A stretch of DNA of 64,000 nucleotides from Filimonas zeae. GTDB lineage: Bacteria > Bacteroidota > Bacteroidia > Chitinophagales > Chitinophagaceae. Shown here piece after piece: positions 9,894 to 19,816 of the stretch. The stretch is from contig NZ_BMIB01000001.1 of NCBI RefSeq assembly GCF_014641615.1, forward strand, positions 769 through 64,768, written 5' to 3'. The notes beneath the pieces were generated by a model, which worked only from the letters and a program-made list of their open reading frames with translations, ran no database searches and was not told where the DNA came from. How positions within the stretch are numbered: the first letter of the stretch is position 1; each line of letters starts with the position of its first letter. Both the position numbers and the translations under genes were made by a program.

Positions 9894-12272
9894 ATGCAAG
9901 CAGAATCTCCTGAGCTTTTGCATTTGGAAGATGATGAAAACGAAAACAATAGTTCCGTTTTTATTCAGAAACTGATTAACAAAGTGTTTGTTTTATGGCC
10001 ATGGGTTTTATTGTCTGTAGTATTATGTACCGGCCTGGCCTTCCTTAAATTTAAACTGTCTACTCCCATTTATATGTCTGCTGCATCTGTTCTGGTGCAG
10101 GATGACAAGAAGGGAACTGATTTTGGAGAAGCCAGCATGTTGCAGGACTTTGGTGTGCTTTTTGGAAAAAGCAGTGTTGACAACGAAGCTGAGATTTTCA
10201 AAAGCCGCTCTCTGATGGAGCAGGTTATTATAGAATTGCAGCTGAATGTACGCTATTACATTGAAGGGCGTGTGCAAAAAAAAGAACTATTTTCAACACG
10301 GCCTGTTAGTGTGCATTTGCTGGAGATTTCATCTCATACACCGGCTCCGGAGGCTTATACCATTCAGGTAAATAAGGAGCAGGATTCGTTTGTTTTAATT
10401 GGTGATGAAAAAACCGTAAACGGTAAAATTGGAGATACTGTACGTCTTAAATATGGAAAAGCTGTTATATTAAAAGAGGCTGGTTTTAGTGGGTGGGATA
10501 ATGCTCAGGCTTTGTTTGTAAGTATTAACTCTTTAGATGCAACCAGCAGGCAGTATACTAACGCTTTACGGGTAGCAGTTGCTAATAAATCAGTTAGCGT
10601 AATTAATCTGACATTGAATGAAGTATTGCCTGAAAAAGGGGAGATTATTTTAAACGCTTTAATCAGATCTTATCTTCAGGCCAGTATTAATGATAAAAGC
10701 AGAATGGCTGACAGTACCGTTAAATTTATTGATGAAAGATTGCGGTTGGTTTTTGGAGAGTTGTCTGGTATTGAAAATGAAATCGAGAATTTTAAAACTG
10801 TGAATAAACTTACTGATGTAAGTGAGCAAGCCAAATTGTTGCTTGATAATACAAGTGAGTATAGTAAGCAACAAACTGCACAGGAAGTTCAGTTAGCCAT
10901 TGTTAAAGAGGTAGAAGGCTTTTTGAAAGCTAATATAGATAATTCCAGAGCAGTGCCATCTTCTCTGGTTGTTCAGGATCAGAGTTTTGTTGCTCTGGTA
11001 CAACAGTATAACGAATTACAATTGCAGCGGGAAAAAATGCTGATGAGCCAGACGACGGAGCATCCTGCAGTAAAAACTGTTGATGAGCAACTACGTAACC
11101 TTCGCCTGCAATTACTAAGCAGTATCAGTTCTATTAAAAAAGGAATTGAAGTTGCCATTTCGGAACTTAGAACAAGAACACAGTCATTTGTAAATCAGAT
11201 CAGCAAAGTACCAGCTAAAGAGCGTGTATTTCTGGATTATTCCAGACAACAGGCTATTAAGCAGGAGTTGTACTTATTTCTTTTGAAGAAAAGAGAGGAA
11301 ACAGCTATATCTAAGTCGTCTACCATTGCCAACGCCAGAATCATAGATATGGCAAAGGCTAATAAAGTGCCTATAGCACCTAATCGTAACAGCATATTAA
11401 TGGTAGGTTTTATGCTGGGCTTACTAATTCCATTTGCCATTAGCTACGGCCGCGACTTTTTAAATAATAGAATTTCTTCTCAGGAAGATATTGCGGCTTA
11501 TACAGATGTACCTATTCTGGCTGAAATAGGACATCATGAAGAAGAAAATGTAATAGCTATCAATGCCACTTCCCGAACACTTGTGGCCGAACATTTCCGG
11601 GCGTTGCGAACCAATTTGCAATATGTTTTGCCTCAGGCAGATAAAAAACTGATATTGATTACTTCCAGCATGAGTGGGGAAGGAAAGTCTTTTCTTTCTA
11701 TCAATCTGAGTGCAAGTCTGGGTTTGGCAGGTAAAAAAGTAATATTACTGGAACTGGATTTAAGAAGGCCGAAGATATCAGAGGATCTGAAATTACAGAA
11801 GAGCGGATTTACGAATCTGATGGTTTCTGAAGATCTTGACTGGAAGAAATGGATACAGAGATCGGCTTTGCAGGATGGTTTTGATGTGTTATCGTCAGGC
11901 CCGTTACCTCCTAACCCGTCAGAGATATTGATGTTGCCTAAAGTAGAAACTTTATTTAATGAATTAAGGCAGCATTACGATTATATAATAATTGACTCTG
12001 CTCCAATCGGGTTGGTTACAGACGCGCAGATAATAGCTTCCTATGCTGATCTTACACTGTATATTGTAAGGCATCACTTTACTTATAAGCAACAGCTGAA
12101 AGCGGTAGAGAAATTGTATAAAAAGCGTGTTTTACCTAAGATGAATATTATTGTAAACGATATCATATTAAAGAAACCTACTTACGGGTATGGCTATGGT
12201 TATGATTTTTATCTCTATGGCTATGATTCCGGCGAGAAAAAAACACATAACAGAAAGGGCAAAAAGAAGTAA
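9894..12272 (+). CDS. Wzc-type tyrosine autokinase / chain-length determinant
   Basis: A 792-residue inner-membrane protein that controls polymer length and export. It has a Wzz domain with a first membrane helix near residue 35, a long helical periplasmic part (about 270-420), a second helix near 505 (ILMVGFMLGLLIPFAI) and a cytoplasmic BY-kinase domain. The kinase shows Walker A SGEGKS near 594, Walker A' LLELDLRRP and Walker B YIIIDSAP near 695. The C-terminus has a tyrosine cluster (YGYGYGYDFYLYGYD), the autophosphorylation site typical of Wzc. Fusion of the adaptor and kinase in one chain is the Gram-negative arrangement. Confidence 0.94.
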   Translation: MQAESPELLHLEDDENENNSSVFIQKLINKVFVLWPWVLLSVVLCTGLAFLKFKLSTPIYMSAASVLVQDDKKGTDFGEASMLQDFGVLFGKSSVDNEAEIFKSRSLMEQVIIELQLNVRYYIEGRVQKKELFSTRPVSVHLLEISSHTPAPEAYTIQVNKEQDSFVLIGDEKTVNGKIGDTVRLKYGKAVILKEAGFSGWDNAQALFVSINSLDATSRQYTNALRVAVANKSVSVINLTLNEVLPEKGEIILNALIRSYLQASINDKSRMADSTVKFIDERLRLVFGELSGIENEIENFKTVNKLTDVSEQAKLLLDNTSEYSKQQTAQEVQLAIVKEVEGFLKANIDNSRAVPSSLVVQDQSFVALVQQYNELQLQREKMLMSQTTEHPAVKTVDEQLRNLRLQLLSSISSIKKGIEVAISELRTRTQSFVNQISKVPAKERVFLDYSRQQAIKQELYLFLLKKREETAISKSSTIANARIIDMAKANKVPIAPNRNSILMVGFMLGLLIPFAISYGRDFLNNRISSQEDIAAYTDVPILAEIGHHEEENVIAINATSRTLVAEHFRALRTNLQYVLPQADKKLILITSSMSGEGKSFLSINLSASLGLAGKKVILLELDLRRPKISEDLKLQKSGFTNLMVSEDLDWKKWIQRSALQDGFDVLSSGPLPPNPSEILMLPKVETLFNELRQHYDYIIIDSAPIGLVTDAQIIASYADLTLYIVRHHFTYKQQLKAVEKLYKKRVLPKMNIIVNDIILKKPTYGYGYGYDFYLYGYDSGEKKTHNRKGKKK

Positions 12273-12293
12273 GCTTTTATATAATATTTAAAG

Positions 12294-13217
12294 ATGGAAA
12301 AGAATAACAAGATATACATTGCCGGGCACCGTGGAATGGTGGGGGGCGCTATATTAAGGAAGTTAAAGGCAGAAGGTTACACTGATGTCATTACCCGTTC
12401 TTCTGCAGAACTTGATTTGCGGGATCAGAATGCAGTAAATACATTTTTTGAAACAGAAAAACCAGAATATGTTTTTTTAGCCGCTGCAAAGGTGGGGGGA
12501 ATTCACGCTAATAATACTTACAGAGCCGAATTCCTTTACGATAATCTGATGATTGAGGCTAATATTATACATAGTGCTTACAAGACCGGGGTTAAGAAAC
12601 TCATGTTCTTAGGAAGTTCATGTATTTATCCTAAACTTGCGCCGCAGCCTTTAAGGGAAGATTATTTACTTACTGGTCCTTTGGAACAGACTAATGAGCC
12701 TTATGCTATAGCTAAAATAACCGGCATAAAGTTATGCGAAGCATATAGAGACCAGTATGGTTGCAATTTTATTAGTGTAATGCCTACCAATTTATATGGA
12801 ATAGGAGACAACTATCATCCTGAAAATTCACATGTGTTGCCTGCGCTTATCAGAAGGTTTCATGAGGCGAAAATGAAAGGCGACCCATCCGTAACAGTGT
12901 GGGGAAGTGGCAGCCCTAAAAGAGAGTTTTTGTATGCAGATGATCTGGCCAATGCTTGTGTTTATCTCATGCTGAATTATAATGAAAAGGAATTGGTAAA
13001 TATTGGCACTGGCGAAGACCTGACTATTAAAGAACTGGCAGGCATAGTTAAAGAAGTAACAGGCTTTGAAGGCGAGCTTTTGTTTGATGCTTCAAAACCT
13101 GATGGTACGCCAAGGAAGTTAATGGACGTGTCAAAACTATCCGGTCTGGGCTGGAAATATACAACTGCTCTTAAAGAGGGCATTGAAAAAGCTTATCAGG
13201 ATTTTCTTTCAAAATAG
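12294..13217 (+). CDS. fcl: GDP-L-fucose synthase
   Basis: The NADPH-dependent epimerase-reductase that turns GDP-4-keto-6-deoxymannose into GDP-L-fucose. It is an extended short-chain dehydrogenase of 307 residues with the nucleotide-binding motif GHRGMVGGA near residue 11, the active-site SSCIYPK near 107 and YAIAK near 136. These are hallmark blocks of Fcl/WcaG. It works with the next gene, gmd; the order fcl-gmd is the reverse of E. coli. The pair implies fucose, or a fucose-derived sugar, in the exported polymer. Confidence 0.95.
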   Translation: MEKNNKIYIAGHRGMVGGAILRKLKAEGYTDVITRSSAELDLRDQNAVNTFFETEKPEYVFLAAAKVGGIHANNTYRAEFLYDNLMIEANIIHSAYKTGVKKLMFLGSSCIYPKLAPQPLREDYLLTGPLEQTNEPYAIAKITGIKLCEAYRDQYGCNFISVMPTNLYGIGDNYHPENSHVLPALIRRFHEAKMKGDPSVTVWGSGSPKREFLYADDLANACVYLMLNYNEKELVNIGTGEDLTIKELAGIVKEVTGFEGELLFDASKPDGTPRKLMDVSKLSGLGWKYTTALKEGIEKAYQDFLSK

Positions 13218-13265
13218 CTGTTTAAAAAACAATTTATCCATAATCAATTTAATCAAAAGATCGCT

Positions 13266-14378
13266 ATGAAAAAAGCGCTTATTACAGGTATAACAGGACA
13301 AGATGGAGCTTATCTTTCCGAGCTGTTGTTAGAAAAAGGATATGAAGTTCATGGATTAAAAAGGAGAAGTTCCTTGTTTAATACAGATCGTATTGATCAC
13401 CTGTATCAGGATCCTCACGAGGAGAACGTTAGATTTAAGCTGCACTACGGCGATCTTAATGACAGCACCAATTTAATTAGAATTGTTCAGGAAATACAAC
13501 CGGACGAAATATATAACCTTGGTGCCATGAGCCATGTTAAGGTTAGCTTTGATACTCCGGAGTACACAGCTAATGCTGATGGTATTGGTACATTGAGAAT
13601 TCTGGAGGCGGTAAGGATTCTGGGGCTGACCGGAAAAACCAAAATATATCAGGCTTCTACTTCTGAATTATATGGATTGGTTCAGGCTGTTCCCCAATCT
13701 GAAACAACTCCTTTTTACCCACGTTCTCCTTATGCCGTTGCTAAACTTTACGGTTACTGGATTACAGTAAACTACAGAGAAGCTTACAATATGTTTGCTT
13801 GTAATGGCATCTTATTTAACCATGAGAGCCCATTACGTGGTGAGACTTTTGTAACAAGAAAAATTACCAGAGCGGTTGCTAAAATTGCTTTAGGCCTGCA
13901 GGATAAGCTTTACATGGGCAACATTGATGCTAAACGCGACTGGGGACATGCCAAAGATTATGTAGAGGCAATGTGGCTGATTTTGCAGCAGGATACACCA
14001 GAAGATTTTGTTATTGCTACTGGTGTAACAACAACTGTAAGAGAATTTATTAAAATGGCTTTTCAGGAGGTGGGCATTGAGGTTGAATTTAAAGGCGAAG
14101 GTGTAGACGAGAAAGCTTATGTGGTAAAAGCCAGCAACCCTGATTATTCACTGCCGGTGGGAACAGAGGTTATGGCCATTGATCCGAGATATTTCAGACC
14201 AACAGAAGTAGAATTACTGATTGGTGATCCTACCAAGTCTAAGACTAAATTGGGATGGAAGCCTAAGTATGATTTAGCGGCATTAGTAAAGGAAATGGTT
14301 GCTGCTGATGTTGAATGTTTCCGGAAAGAAACCCTGCTGAAATCGCACGGCTACAGCATCAGAAATCAGTACGAATAG
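13266..14378 (+). CDS. gmd: GDP-mannose 4,6-dehydratase
   Basis: The first committed step to GDP-L-fucose: GDP-mannose to GDP-4-keto-6-deoxy-D-mannose. It is a 370-residue extended SDR with [10 protein letters not shown] at the N-terminus, [24 protein letters not shown] near residue 130 and YAVAK near 154, plus [18 protein letters not shown]. All are diagnostic of Gmd. The product feeds Fcl, encoded just upstream. GDP-mannose itself must come from genes outside the window. Confidence 0.96.
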   Translation: MKKALITGITGQDGAYLSELLLEKGYEVHGLKRRSSLFNTDRIDHLYQDPHEENVRFKLHYGDLNDSTNLIRIVQEIQPDEIYNLGAMSHVKVSFDTPEYTANADGIGTLRILEAVRILGLTGKTKIYQASTSELYGLVQAVPQSETTPFYPRSPYAVAKLYGYWITVNYREAYNMFACNGILFNHESPLRGETFVTRKITRAVAKIALGLQDKLYMGNIDAKRDWGHAKDYVEAMWLILQQDTPEDFVIATGVTTTVREFIKMAFQEVGIEVEFKGEGVDEKAYVVKASNPDYSLPVGTEVMAIDPRYFRPTEVELLIGDPTKSKTKLGWKPKYDLAALVKEMVAADVECFRKETLLKSHGYSIRNQYE

Positions 14379-14439
14379 AAGTTATAAATACAGGTAAATA
14401 CGGATTCAAGAGGTTTTAAAAGAACAATTACATAGCTGC

Positions 14440-15984
14440 ATGAAAGCTGCTGACAGAGTGGTGGTAAATACAGGCATACTGTATGCCAGGATGGGAGTTA
14501 CAATTTTCTTTTCGCTTTATACTACGCGTGTATTATTGGCTACGCTGGGAGTGAATGATTTTGGCATTTTTAACCTTGTGGGCGGCGCTATAGCAATGCT
14601 GACTTTTTTGAATACGGCTATGACAGCGGCCACGCAGCGTTTTATTTCTTATGCAGAAGGTGCGGGAGATAAAGAGAGGCAGAAAAGCATTTTTAATGTC
14701 AGTGTTGTATTACATCTTCTGATTGCAGTAATTATTGCTATTATACTGGAAGTAGTTGGTTATTTTCTTTTTGATGGTGTTTTTAAAATTCCTGTAGACC
14801 GGATATACGGTGCTAAAATTGTGTATCAATTCATGATTGTTAGCACCGTATTTACCATTATATCAGTACCGTATGATGCTGTTATTAACGCACACGAGAA
14901 CATGCTTTTGTATGCGATATTGGGGGTTATTGAATCTGTATTAAAACTGGTTATAGCAGTTTACCTGATACATACCTCTTATGACAGATTGATTGCGTAT
15001 GGGTTATTAACTGCATTACTTTCTATTGTTCTATTGTTAATACGTAGATTTTACTGCAGGGCTAAGTATAAAGAATGTGAAATCAACTTAAAGAGGTACT
15101 ATAAAAAATCTACGTTTAAAGAACTAAGCAATTTTGCCGGATGGTCTTTTTTAGGAACGTCTACCAGTATGCTCACTAATTACGGGCAAGGGGTGGTAAT
15201 GAACTCCTTTTTTGGCCCTATAGTCAACACTGCCCAGGGCATAGCTAACCAGGTAAGCGGGCAGCTGGGGGTATTTGCTGGTACTATGCAGAAAGCTTTA
15301 AACCCGGTAATTGGAAAAAGCGAAGGTGCGGGAGATCGTACTTTAATGTTGCGGGCTTCTACCATGGGTAGTAAAGTGTCTTTTTTTCTGCTGATGCTTT
15401 TTTTTATTCCTGTTCTGATTGACATACCCTATATATTTGGCGTATGGTTGAAGAAGGTGCCGGAATATGTAGTTGTTTTTTGCAGATTATTGCTGATCAG
15501 AAATCTTGTGGAGCAGTTGTTTACCACCTTGTCTGTAGCTATTGCAGCAGTGGGAAATATCAAAAAATATCAGATCTATCGTTCGCTTGTTAATATTATT
15601 CCTTTAATTCTTTCTTACTTTCTATTTTCCTTACATTATCCTGCTTACACCATTTATCTGGTTTTTCTTGGGTATTCCTTAATGAATGGAGTGGTGCTTT
15701 TATATTTTGCAAAAAAAGTTTGCGGGCTTTCTATCAGCGACTATATGAAAAATGTGGTAGGACGTTGCGTGTTGCTTTTTTTACTTATCCTTTCGTTAGC
15801 GTCTATACCGGTTTTTGTGATGGATGAAGGGTTTAAACGTTTAATTTTTATACTGTTTTTAAATACAGTTTTTTTCTTTATAGGCACATGGTTTATAGGA
15901 TTTTCCGGTGAAGAGAGAAAACCGGTTTATAACCTGATCAGTAATCTGATGATTAAATTAAAGCTTAAACGAAAGTTGGCTTAG
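14440..15984 (+). CDS. wzx: Lipopolysaccharide/EPS repeat-unit flippase (Wzx, MOP superfamily)
   Basis: A 514-residue polytopic membrane protein with about 12-14 hydrophobic helices, belonging to the polysaccharide-synthesis branch of the MOP exporters. The N-terminus carries the typical stretch YTTRVLLATLGVNDFGIFNL, then AATQRFISYAEGAGD. It would flip the undecaprenyl-linked repeat unit across the inner membrane. With the Wzy-like protein at 24291 and Wzc/Wza it completes a Wzx/Wzy-type system. It starts 61 bases after gmd. Confidence 0.88.
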   Translation: MKAADRVVVNTGILYARMGVTIFFSLYTTRVLLATLGVNDFGIFNLVGGAIAMLTFLNTAMTAATQRFISYAEGAGDKERQKSIFNVSVVLHLLIAVIIAIILEVVGYFLFDGVFKIPVDRIYGAKIVYQFMIVSTVFTIISVPYDAVINAHENMLLYAILGVIESVLKLVIAVYLIHTSYDRLIAYGLLTALLSIVLLLIRRFYCRAKYKECEINLKRYYKKSTFKELSNFAGWSFLGTSTSMLTNYGQGVVMNSFFGPIVNTAQGIANQVSGQLGVFAGTMQKALNPVIGKSEGAGDRTLMLRASTMGSKVSFFLLMLFFIPVLIDIPYIFGVWLKKVPEYVVVFCRLLLIRNLVEQLFTTLSVAIAAVGNIKKYQIYRSLVNIIPLILSYFLFSLHYPAYTIYLVFLGYSLMNGVVLLYFAKKVCGLSISDYMKNVVGRCVLLFLLILSLASIPVFVMDEGFKRLIFILFLNTVFFFIGTWFIGFSGEERKPVYNLISNLMIKLKLKRKLA

Positions 15985-16048
15985 ATGATATTAGTGTATG
16001 TGCGGGCATGCATTTTAGAACTAAGCTTCTGACTATTCAACCTTAAAT

Positions 16049-17026
16049 ATGGGAAAAATACTTTCACCAGGAATATCCAGGTCAACCACCTCGCAATTAA
16101 AAGGTATTGCCTGTATAATGATAGCCATACATCATTATGTGCATTTTGCATCGAATAGCCATAATATTGTAACATACATTATCTCCGCTCACTTCGGGTA
16201 TCTGTTTGTTTCTCTTTTCTTTTTATTATCGGCTTATGGTTTAACAGAAGCGGAAAGTGCCAAAAGGCAAAGCTTCGGTCTGTTTCTTAAGAAACGCTTA
16301 TTTAAAATATGTCAGCCGTTTATAATAATGAATATTATTGCATTGGCTATATATGGTCTTGTAGGTTATAGAACCTTTTCAGCCAAAGATGTTTTTTTAT
16401 ACACTTTTGGAATAAAACTTATTGATCCGGTATGTTGGTACATACTTGTGTCGCTGATGCTTTATATTTTCTTCTGGATCTCATTTCAATTTAAGCGCAA
16501 CTGTTACAGAGTTGCTGTGCTGCTACTGCTTTCAGTATTGTATATGCTTGCTGGTCATTTTTACTTTCATTTGCCAGAGAATATATATATGAGTGTACTC
16601 TCTTTCCCTTTGGGTATGAGTCTTTCCTTGTATAAGGAACAGATATGGCAGTGGATAAGGAATCGTTATTTTCTCGTATACAATGCAGTATATGTATTCG
16701 CTATTTTAGCGGTAGCATTTGGTTTTCATAAGCTTGGCATAAACATGTTCCAGACTATTTGTATGTCGTTCATTTTAGTGCCTACGTATCTCTTTATTTC
16801 ATACAAAGATGTTCTGAAGTTAAAAGTCCTTGATTTTTTTGGAAATATATCTTACGAGATATATCTGGTACACATGAAAGTGCTTGTGTTAATGCGTCTT
16901 TTTATCAGCGGTTATACAAACCTGGCCTCGTTTATGCTTTTGGTGTTAGTTTTTGCTTATCTGTTCAGTTTATTTTTATCCTTCATCAATAAAAGGAAAA
17001 CAAATAAAGTTATCTTAACCAATTAA
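16049..17026 (+). CDS. Membrane acyltransferase (acyltransferase 3 family)
   Basis: A 325-residue membrane protein with about ten hydrophobic helices. The first block, QLKGIACIMIAIHHYVHF, holds the conserved His near residue 30 used by acyltransferase-3 (OafA/WecH type) enzymes. LFVSLFFLLSAYGLTE corresponds to the usual second block, and the C-terminal SYEIYLVHMKV is also typical. The probable role is O-acetylation of a sugar in the repeat unit. It starts 64 bases after wzx and ends 3 bases before the next gene. Confidence 0.85.
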   Translation: MGKILSPGISRSTTSQLKGIACIMIAIHHYVHFASNSHNIVTYIISAHFGYLFVSLFFLLSAYGLTEAESAKRQSFGLFLKKRLFKICQPFIIMNIIALAIYGLVGYRTFSAKDVFLYTFGIKLIDPVCWYILVSLMLYIFFWISFQFKRNCYRVAVLLLLSVLYMLAGHFYFHLPENIYMSVLSFPLGMSLSLYKEQIWQWIRNRYFLVYNAVYVFAILAVAFGFHKLGINMFQTICMSFILVPTYLFISYKDVLKLKVLDFFGNISYEIYLVHMKVLVLMRLFISGYTNLASFMLLVLVFAYLFSLFLSFINKRKTNKVILTN

Positions 17027-17029
17027 CTC

Positions 17030-17821
17030 ATGCGAGATTGTCCTGTTTTCATAAGCTCTTCAGACGCATATTCGGATCTTTGGCCCATGTTTTTTGCACT
17101 TTTTAAAAAGTACTGGCCTGCATATGATGGAACGATATACCTGAATACCGAAACAAAGCTGTTCTCATACGAAGGATTGGACATCAGGTGTACTATGGTG
17201 GGAAAACTCAGGAATTTTGGAGAAACTTTCCGGGCCGGACTTGATAAGATAGACTCTCCCCATGTGTTGTTGATTATGATCGACTATTTCTTCATGGGTG
17301 AGGTAAATGAGAATGAATTAAGAGGTTATTTTGAGTACTTTAAGGAAAAGAATCTGGATTCGCTATGTTTAAGAAAAAATCCATATACAACTATACAAAA
17401 GCTTGATTATAAAGATTTGAATCTGGTTATTCCACCATCCAGAGACATGTTTTCTTTTCAGATTGCTTTTTGGAAAAGGGAAATGCTTTACGAAATGGTG
17501 TTACCTCATGAAACGCCATGGTTATCTGAATGGTTTGGTACACTGCGTGGAAATGTAATTAAACTTAAGCTGGCTTATACTGCTAATAACAACACTGCTA
17601 TCAGCTACCTTTCGGAGGGTGCCCTGCATAAGGGGAAGTGGGTGGAACCAATGGTTAAGTTTTTGAATGAGATATCTTATGAAGTAGATTTTTCTAAAAG
17701 AGGCTTTTTTGAGGATAAACCCCTGGCATTTCGGGAAAGGCTTAAGCGCAGAATTAATACACTTATACCAAGGTCATTATCCAGCCTGGATTTGTTAAGA
17801 AGGAAAATTTATAAGAAATGA
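17030..17821 (+). CDS. Uncharacterised protein, possible GT-A-type glycosyltransferase
   Basis: A 263-residue soluble protein. No named family is recognised with certainty. The N-terminus (CPVFISSSDAYSDLWPMFF) and the central HVLLIMIDYFFMGEV resemble the donor-binding core of GT-A enzymes, where an acidic DxD-like site follows a buried strand; here it reads IDYFF. The basic C-terminus (RERLKRRINT, LLRRKIYKK) could bind the membrane surface. It lies 3 bases after the acyltransferase and overlaps the next gene by 4 bases (ATGA), so translation is coupled. A sugar-transfer role is inferred mainly from position. Confidence 0.5.
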   Translation: MRDCPVFISSSDAYSDLWPMFFALFKKYWPAYDGTIYLNTETKLFSYEGLDIRCTMVGKLRNFGETFRAGLDKIDSPHVLLIMIDYFFMGEVNENELRGYFEYFKEKNLDSLCLRKNPYTTIQKLDYKDLNLVIPPSRDMFSFQIAFWKREMLYEMVLPHETPWLSEWFGTLRGNVIKLKLAYTANNNTAISYLSEGALHKGKWVEPMVKFLNEISYEVDFSKRGFFEDKPLAFRERLKRRINTLIPRSLSSLDLLRRKIYKK

Positions 17822-18837
17822 CAGTATCTGAACTGGTGGGGAAAATCAGGCTGCGTATCTGGTATAAAATAATACAAAAAACAGTAAATACAGGTACATA
17901 TCCTAAACTGTATAAATCATACTGGCATTGGCTGTTGAATAGGAAGAGTACTACTACCGATAATCAGATGAGGTATTATACCGCTATTCCCAACAAGGGG
18001 GCGGGCATTGGCCACCAAATGGCCAATTGGATAGCAGGTTACTGGTATGCGAGGCAGTTTGGGCTTAGGTTTGCCCATGAGCCTTTTTCCAAAGAAAGCT
18101 GGGAAACGTTTTTAGGTTTTGGAGAAGGTGAGGAAAAAGTGGAGACGCTGGTCAAAAATGGCTATAAAAAAGTAAAACTACCTTTGTTCAGGGAATCCAG
18201 GCCTCATGAGTTTGCGTTGAATAAAAACATCATAGACTCCTATAAAGGAAAGAAGGTTGTATTTATCGCGGAACAAGACCAGTTTTACAGAGATCAATAC
18301 GGTGTGGTTGAGGACCTCAGAAGAAAGTTTTTTGCTGCACAGGAGAGAAGTAATGACCAGTTCATTTACTCAAGGCAACACCTGAATGTAGCTATACATG
18401 TGCGGCGTGGTGATATTTTACCAGGACAGCAAAACCAGAACCCCAACCTGGTAATGCGTTGGCAGGATAATTCTTATTTTGAAAAAGTGCTGACAAGGGT
18501 ATTGGCTGTGATACCAACAACCAGGCCTGTTGCTATTTACCTTTTTTCTCAGGGAAACCGGGAGGATTTCAGCGAGTTTGAGAAATTTGAGAACATTCAT
18601 TTTTGCCTTGATATGGGGCCGAAGGAAAGCTTCCTGCATATGGTATTTGCCGACATTCTGATAACAAGTAAAAGTTCATTTTCTTATAAACCTGCTTTAA
18701 TATCTAAAGGGATTAAGGTATGCCCCGAAAACTTCTGGCATAAATATCCTAAAAGCGCTGATTATATTCTGGCCGGAGATAATGCACTGTTTAATGAAGA
18801 ACATTTAACTGATCAATTGCATCAAATCAATGAATAA
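17818..18837 (+). CDS. Fucosyltransferase-like glycosyltransferase (HxRRGD motif)
   Basis: A 339-residue protein. Near residue 50 it has GAGIGHQMANWIAGYWYA, resembling the G-x-G-x-x-x-Q N-terminal block of alpha-1,2-fucosyltransferases. At about 190 it has VAIHVRRGDI, the HxRRxD signature of the GT11/GT23/GT65 superfamily that contacts the GDP-fucose pyrophosphate. Near the end, DILITSKSSFSYKPALIS fits the family's SSFS-type motif III. With fcl and gmd encoded nearby, transfer of fucose is a sound inference, but the linkage cannot be told. It overlaps both neighbours by a few bases. Confidence 0.7.
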   Translation: MTVSELVGKIRLRIWYKIIQKTVNTGTYPKLYKSYWHWLLNRKSTTTDNQMRYYTAIPNKGAGIGHQMANWIAGYWYARQFGLRFAHEPFSKESWETFLGFGEGEEKVETLVKNGYKKVKLPLFRESRPHEFALNKNIIDSYKGKKVVFIAEQDQFYRDQYGVVEDLRRKFFAAQERSNDQFIYSRQHLNVAIHVRRGDILPGQQNQNPNLVMRWQDNSYFEKVLTRVLAVIPTTRPVAIYLFSQGNREDFSEFEKFENIHFCLDMGPKESFLHMVFADILITSKSSFSYKPALISKGIKVCPENFWHKYPKSADYILAGDNALFNEEHLTDQLHQINE

Positions 18838-19780
18838 ATTATATAATACTTACTGTAAGCTGGTTGGTGCTGATAACTTATTCGGTAATTCTAAAGAAAA
18901 TGCACAGTTTACTGAAGATCCTGCATCTTCTTTGATCAAAGAAGCGATTACGTCCGGAAAGCCGCTTATGATTGCGCGTTTAGGTGCAACGGAGTTAAAT
19001 GCTATCCTGAATTATCACTTTGTTAACACCAGCCTTATTAATAACATTGGAAACATATTCAGAGGCATTCCATATTTTATGACCTACAAAAAAGGGGTTA
19101 TGGAAAATATGAATGTGCTTTCCGGCTTTTTTCCTTCTACAAAAGAGAACCTCGATCGTTTTGCTAAGATGTCTCTGGAAGATATGGGGCAAATAGATAT
19201 ATTAGGTTCCTGGTTGAAGCAGGAACGATTTCTGTTTCCATTTATGAGCCAGGATCACGCGAGAATACGGTTATGGGATTTAACTCCTTTTAAGCATGAA
19301 AATCCCTGGACGGAGGCGCTTGCCGGTAAAAAGGTATTGATAGTGCATCCATTTGAGGACACTATTATTTCGCAGTATAAGAAAAGAGAATTTTTATTTA
19401 AAGATCCCAGAGTGCTGCCTGCGTTTGAATTAAAGACTGTTAAGGCAGTTCAATCTGCAGGTGACCATGACAGTGGGTTTAAAAGCTGGTTTGAAGCACT
19501 GGATTATATGACTGATCAGATCAGCGCGAAGGATTTTGATATTGCATTGCTGGGATGTGGTGCTTATGGACTGCCTCTGGCTGCCAGGATAAAGAGGATG
19601 GGAAAGCAGGCTATTCATATAGGAGGAGCACTACAGTCATTATTTGGTATTAAAGGAGCCCGCTGGGAGCGCCCGCCTTATAATTTTCATGAGCTATACT
19701 ATAATGAATGTTGGGTAAGGCCTAATGACGCTGATAAACCAGCAGGTGCGCAGAAGATTGAAGGTGCGTGCTATTGGTAG
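18830..19780 (+). CDS. Possible GT-D-fold glycosyltransferase
   Basis: A 316-residue protein. LMIARLGATELNAIL near residue 48 resembles the RxGxGE-type N-terminal motif of GT-D-fold (DUF1792-like) transferases. The C-terminal half shows KVLIVHPFEDTI, FDIALLGCGAYGLPLAARIKR and IHIGGALQSLFGIKGARW, blocks that recur in exopolysaccharide loci. The family has few characterised members, so substrate and even activity are inferred. It overlaps the preceding gene by 8 bases. Confidence 0.5.
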   Translation: MNKLYNTYCKLVGADNLFGNSKENAQFTEDPASSLIKEAITSGKPLMIARLGATELNAILNYHFVNTSLINNIGNIFRGIPYFMTYKKGVMENMNVLSGFFPSTKENLDRFAKMSLEDMGQIDILGSWLKQERFLFPFMSQDHARIRLWDLTPFKHENPWTEALAGKKVLIVHPFEDTIISQYKKREFLFKDPRVLPAFELKTVKAVQSAGDHDSGFKSWFEALDYMTDQISAKDFDIALLGCGAYGLPLAARIKRMGKQAIHIGGALQSLFGIKGARWERPPYNFHELYYNECWVRPNDADKPAGAQKIEGACYW

Positions 19781-19816
19781 GATATTTCAATCTTAGTACA
19801 ATCTAATAATTAAACT

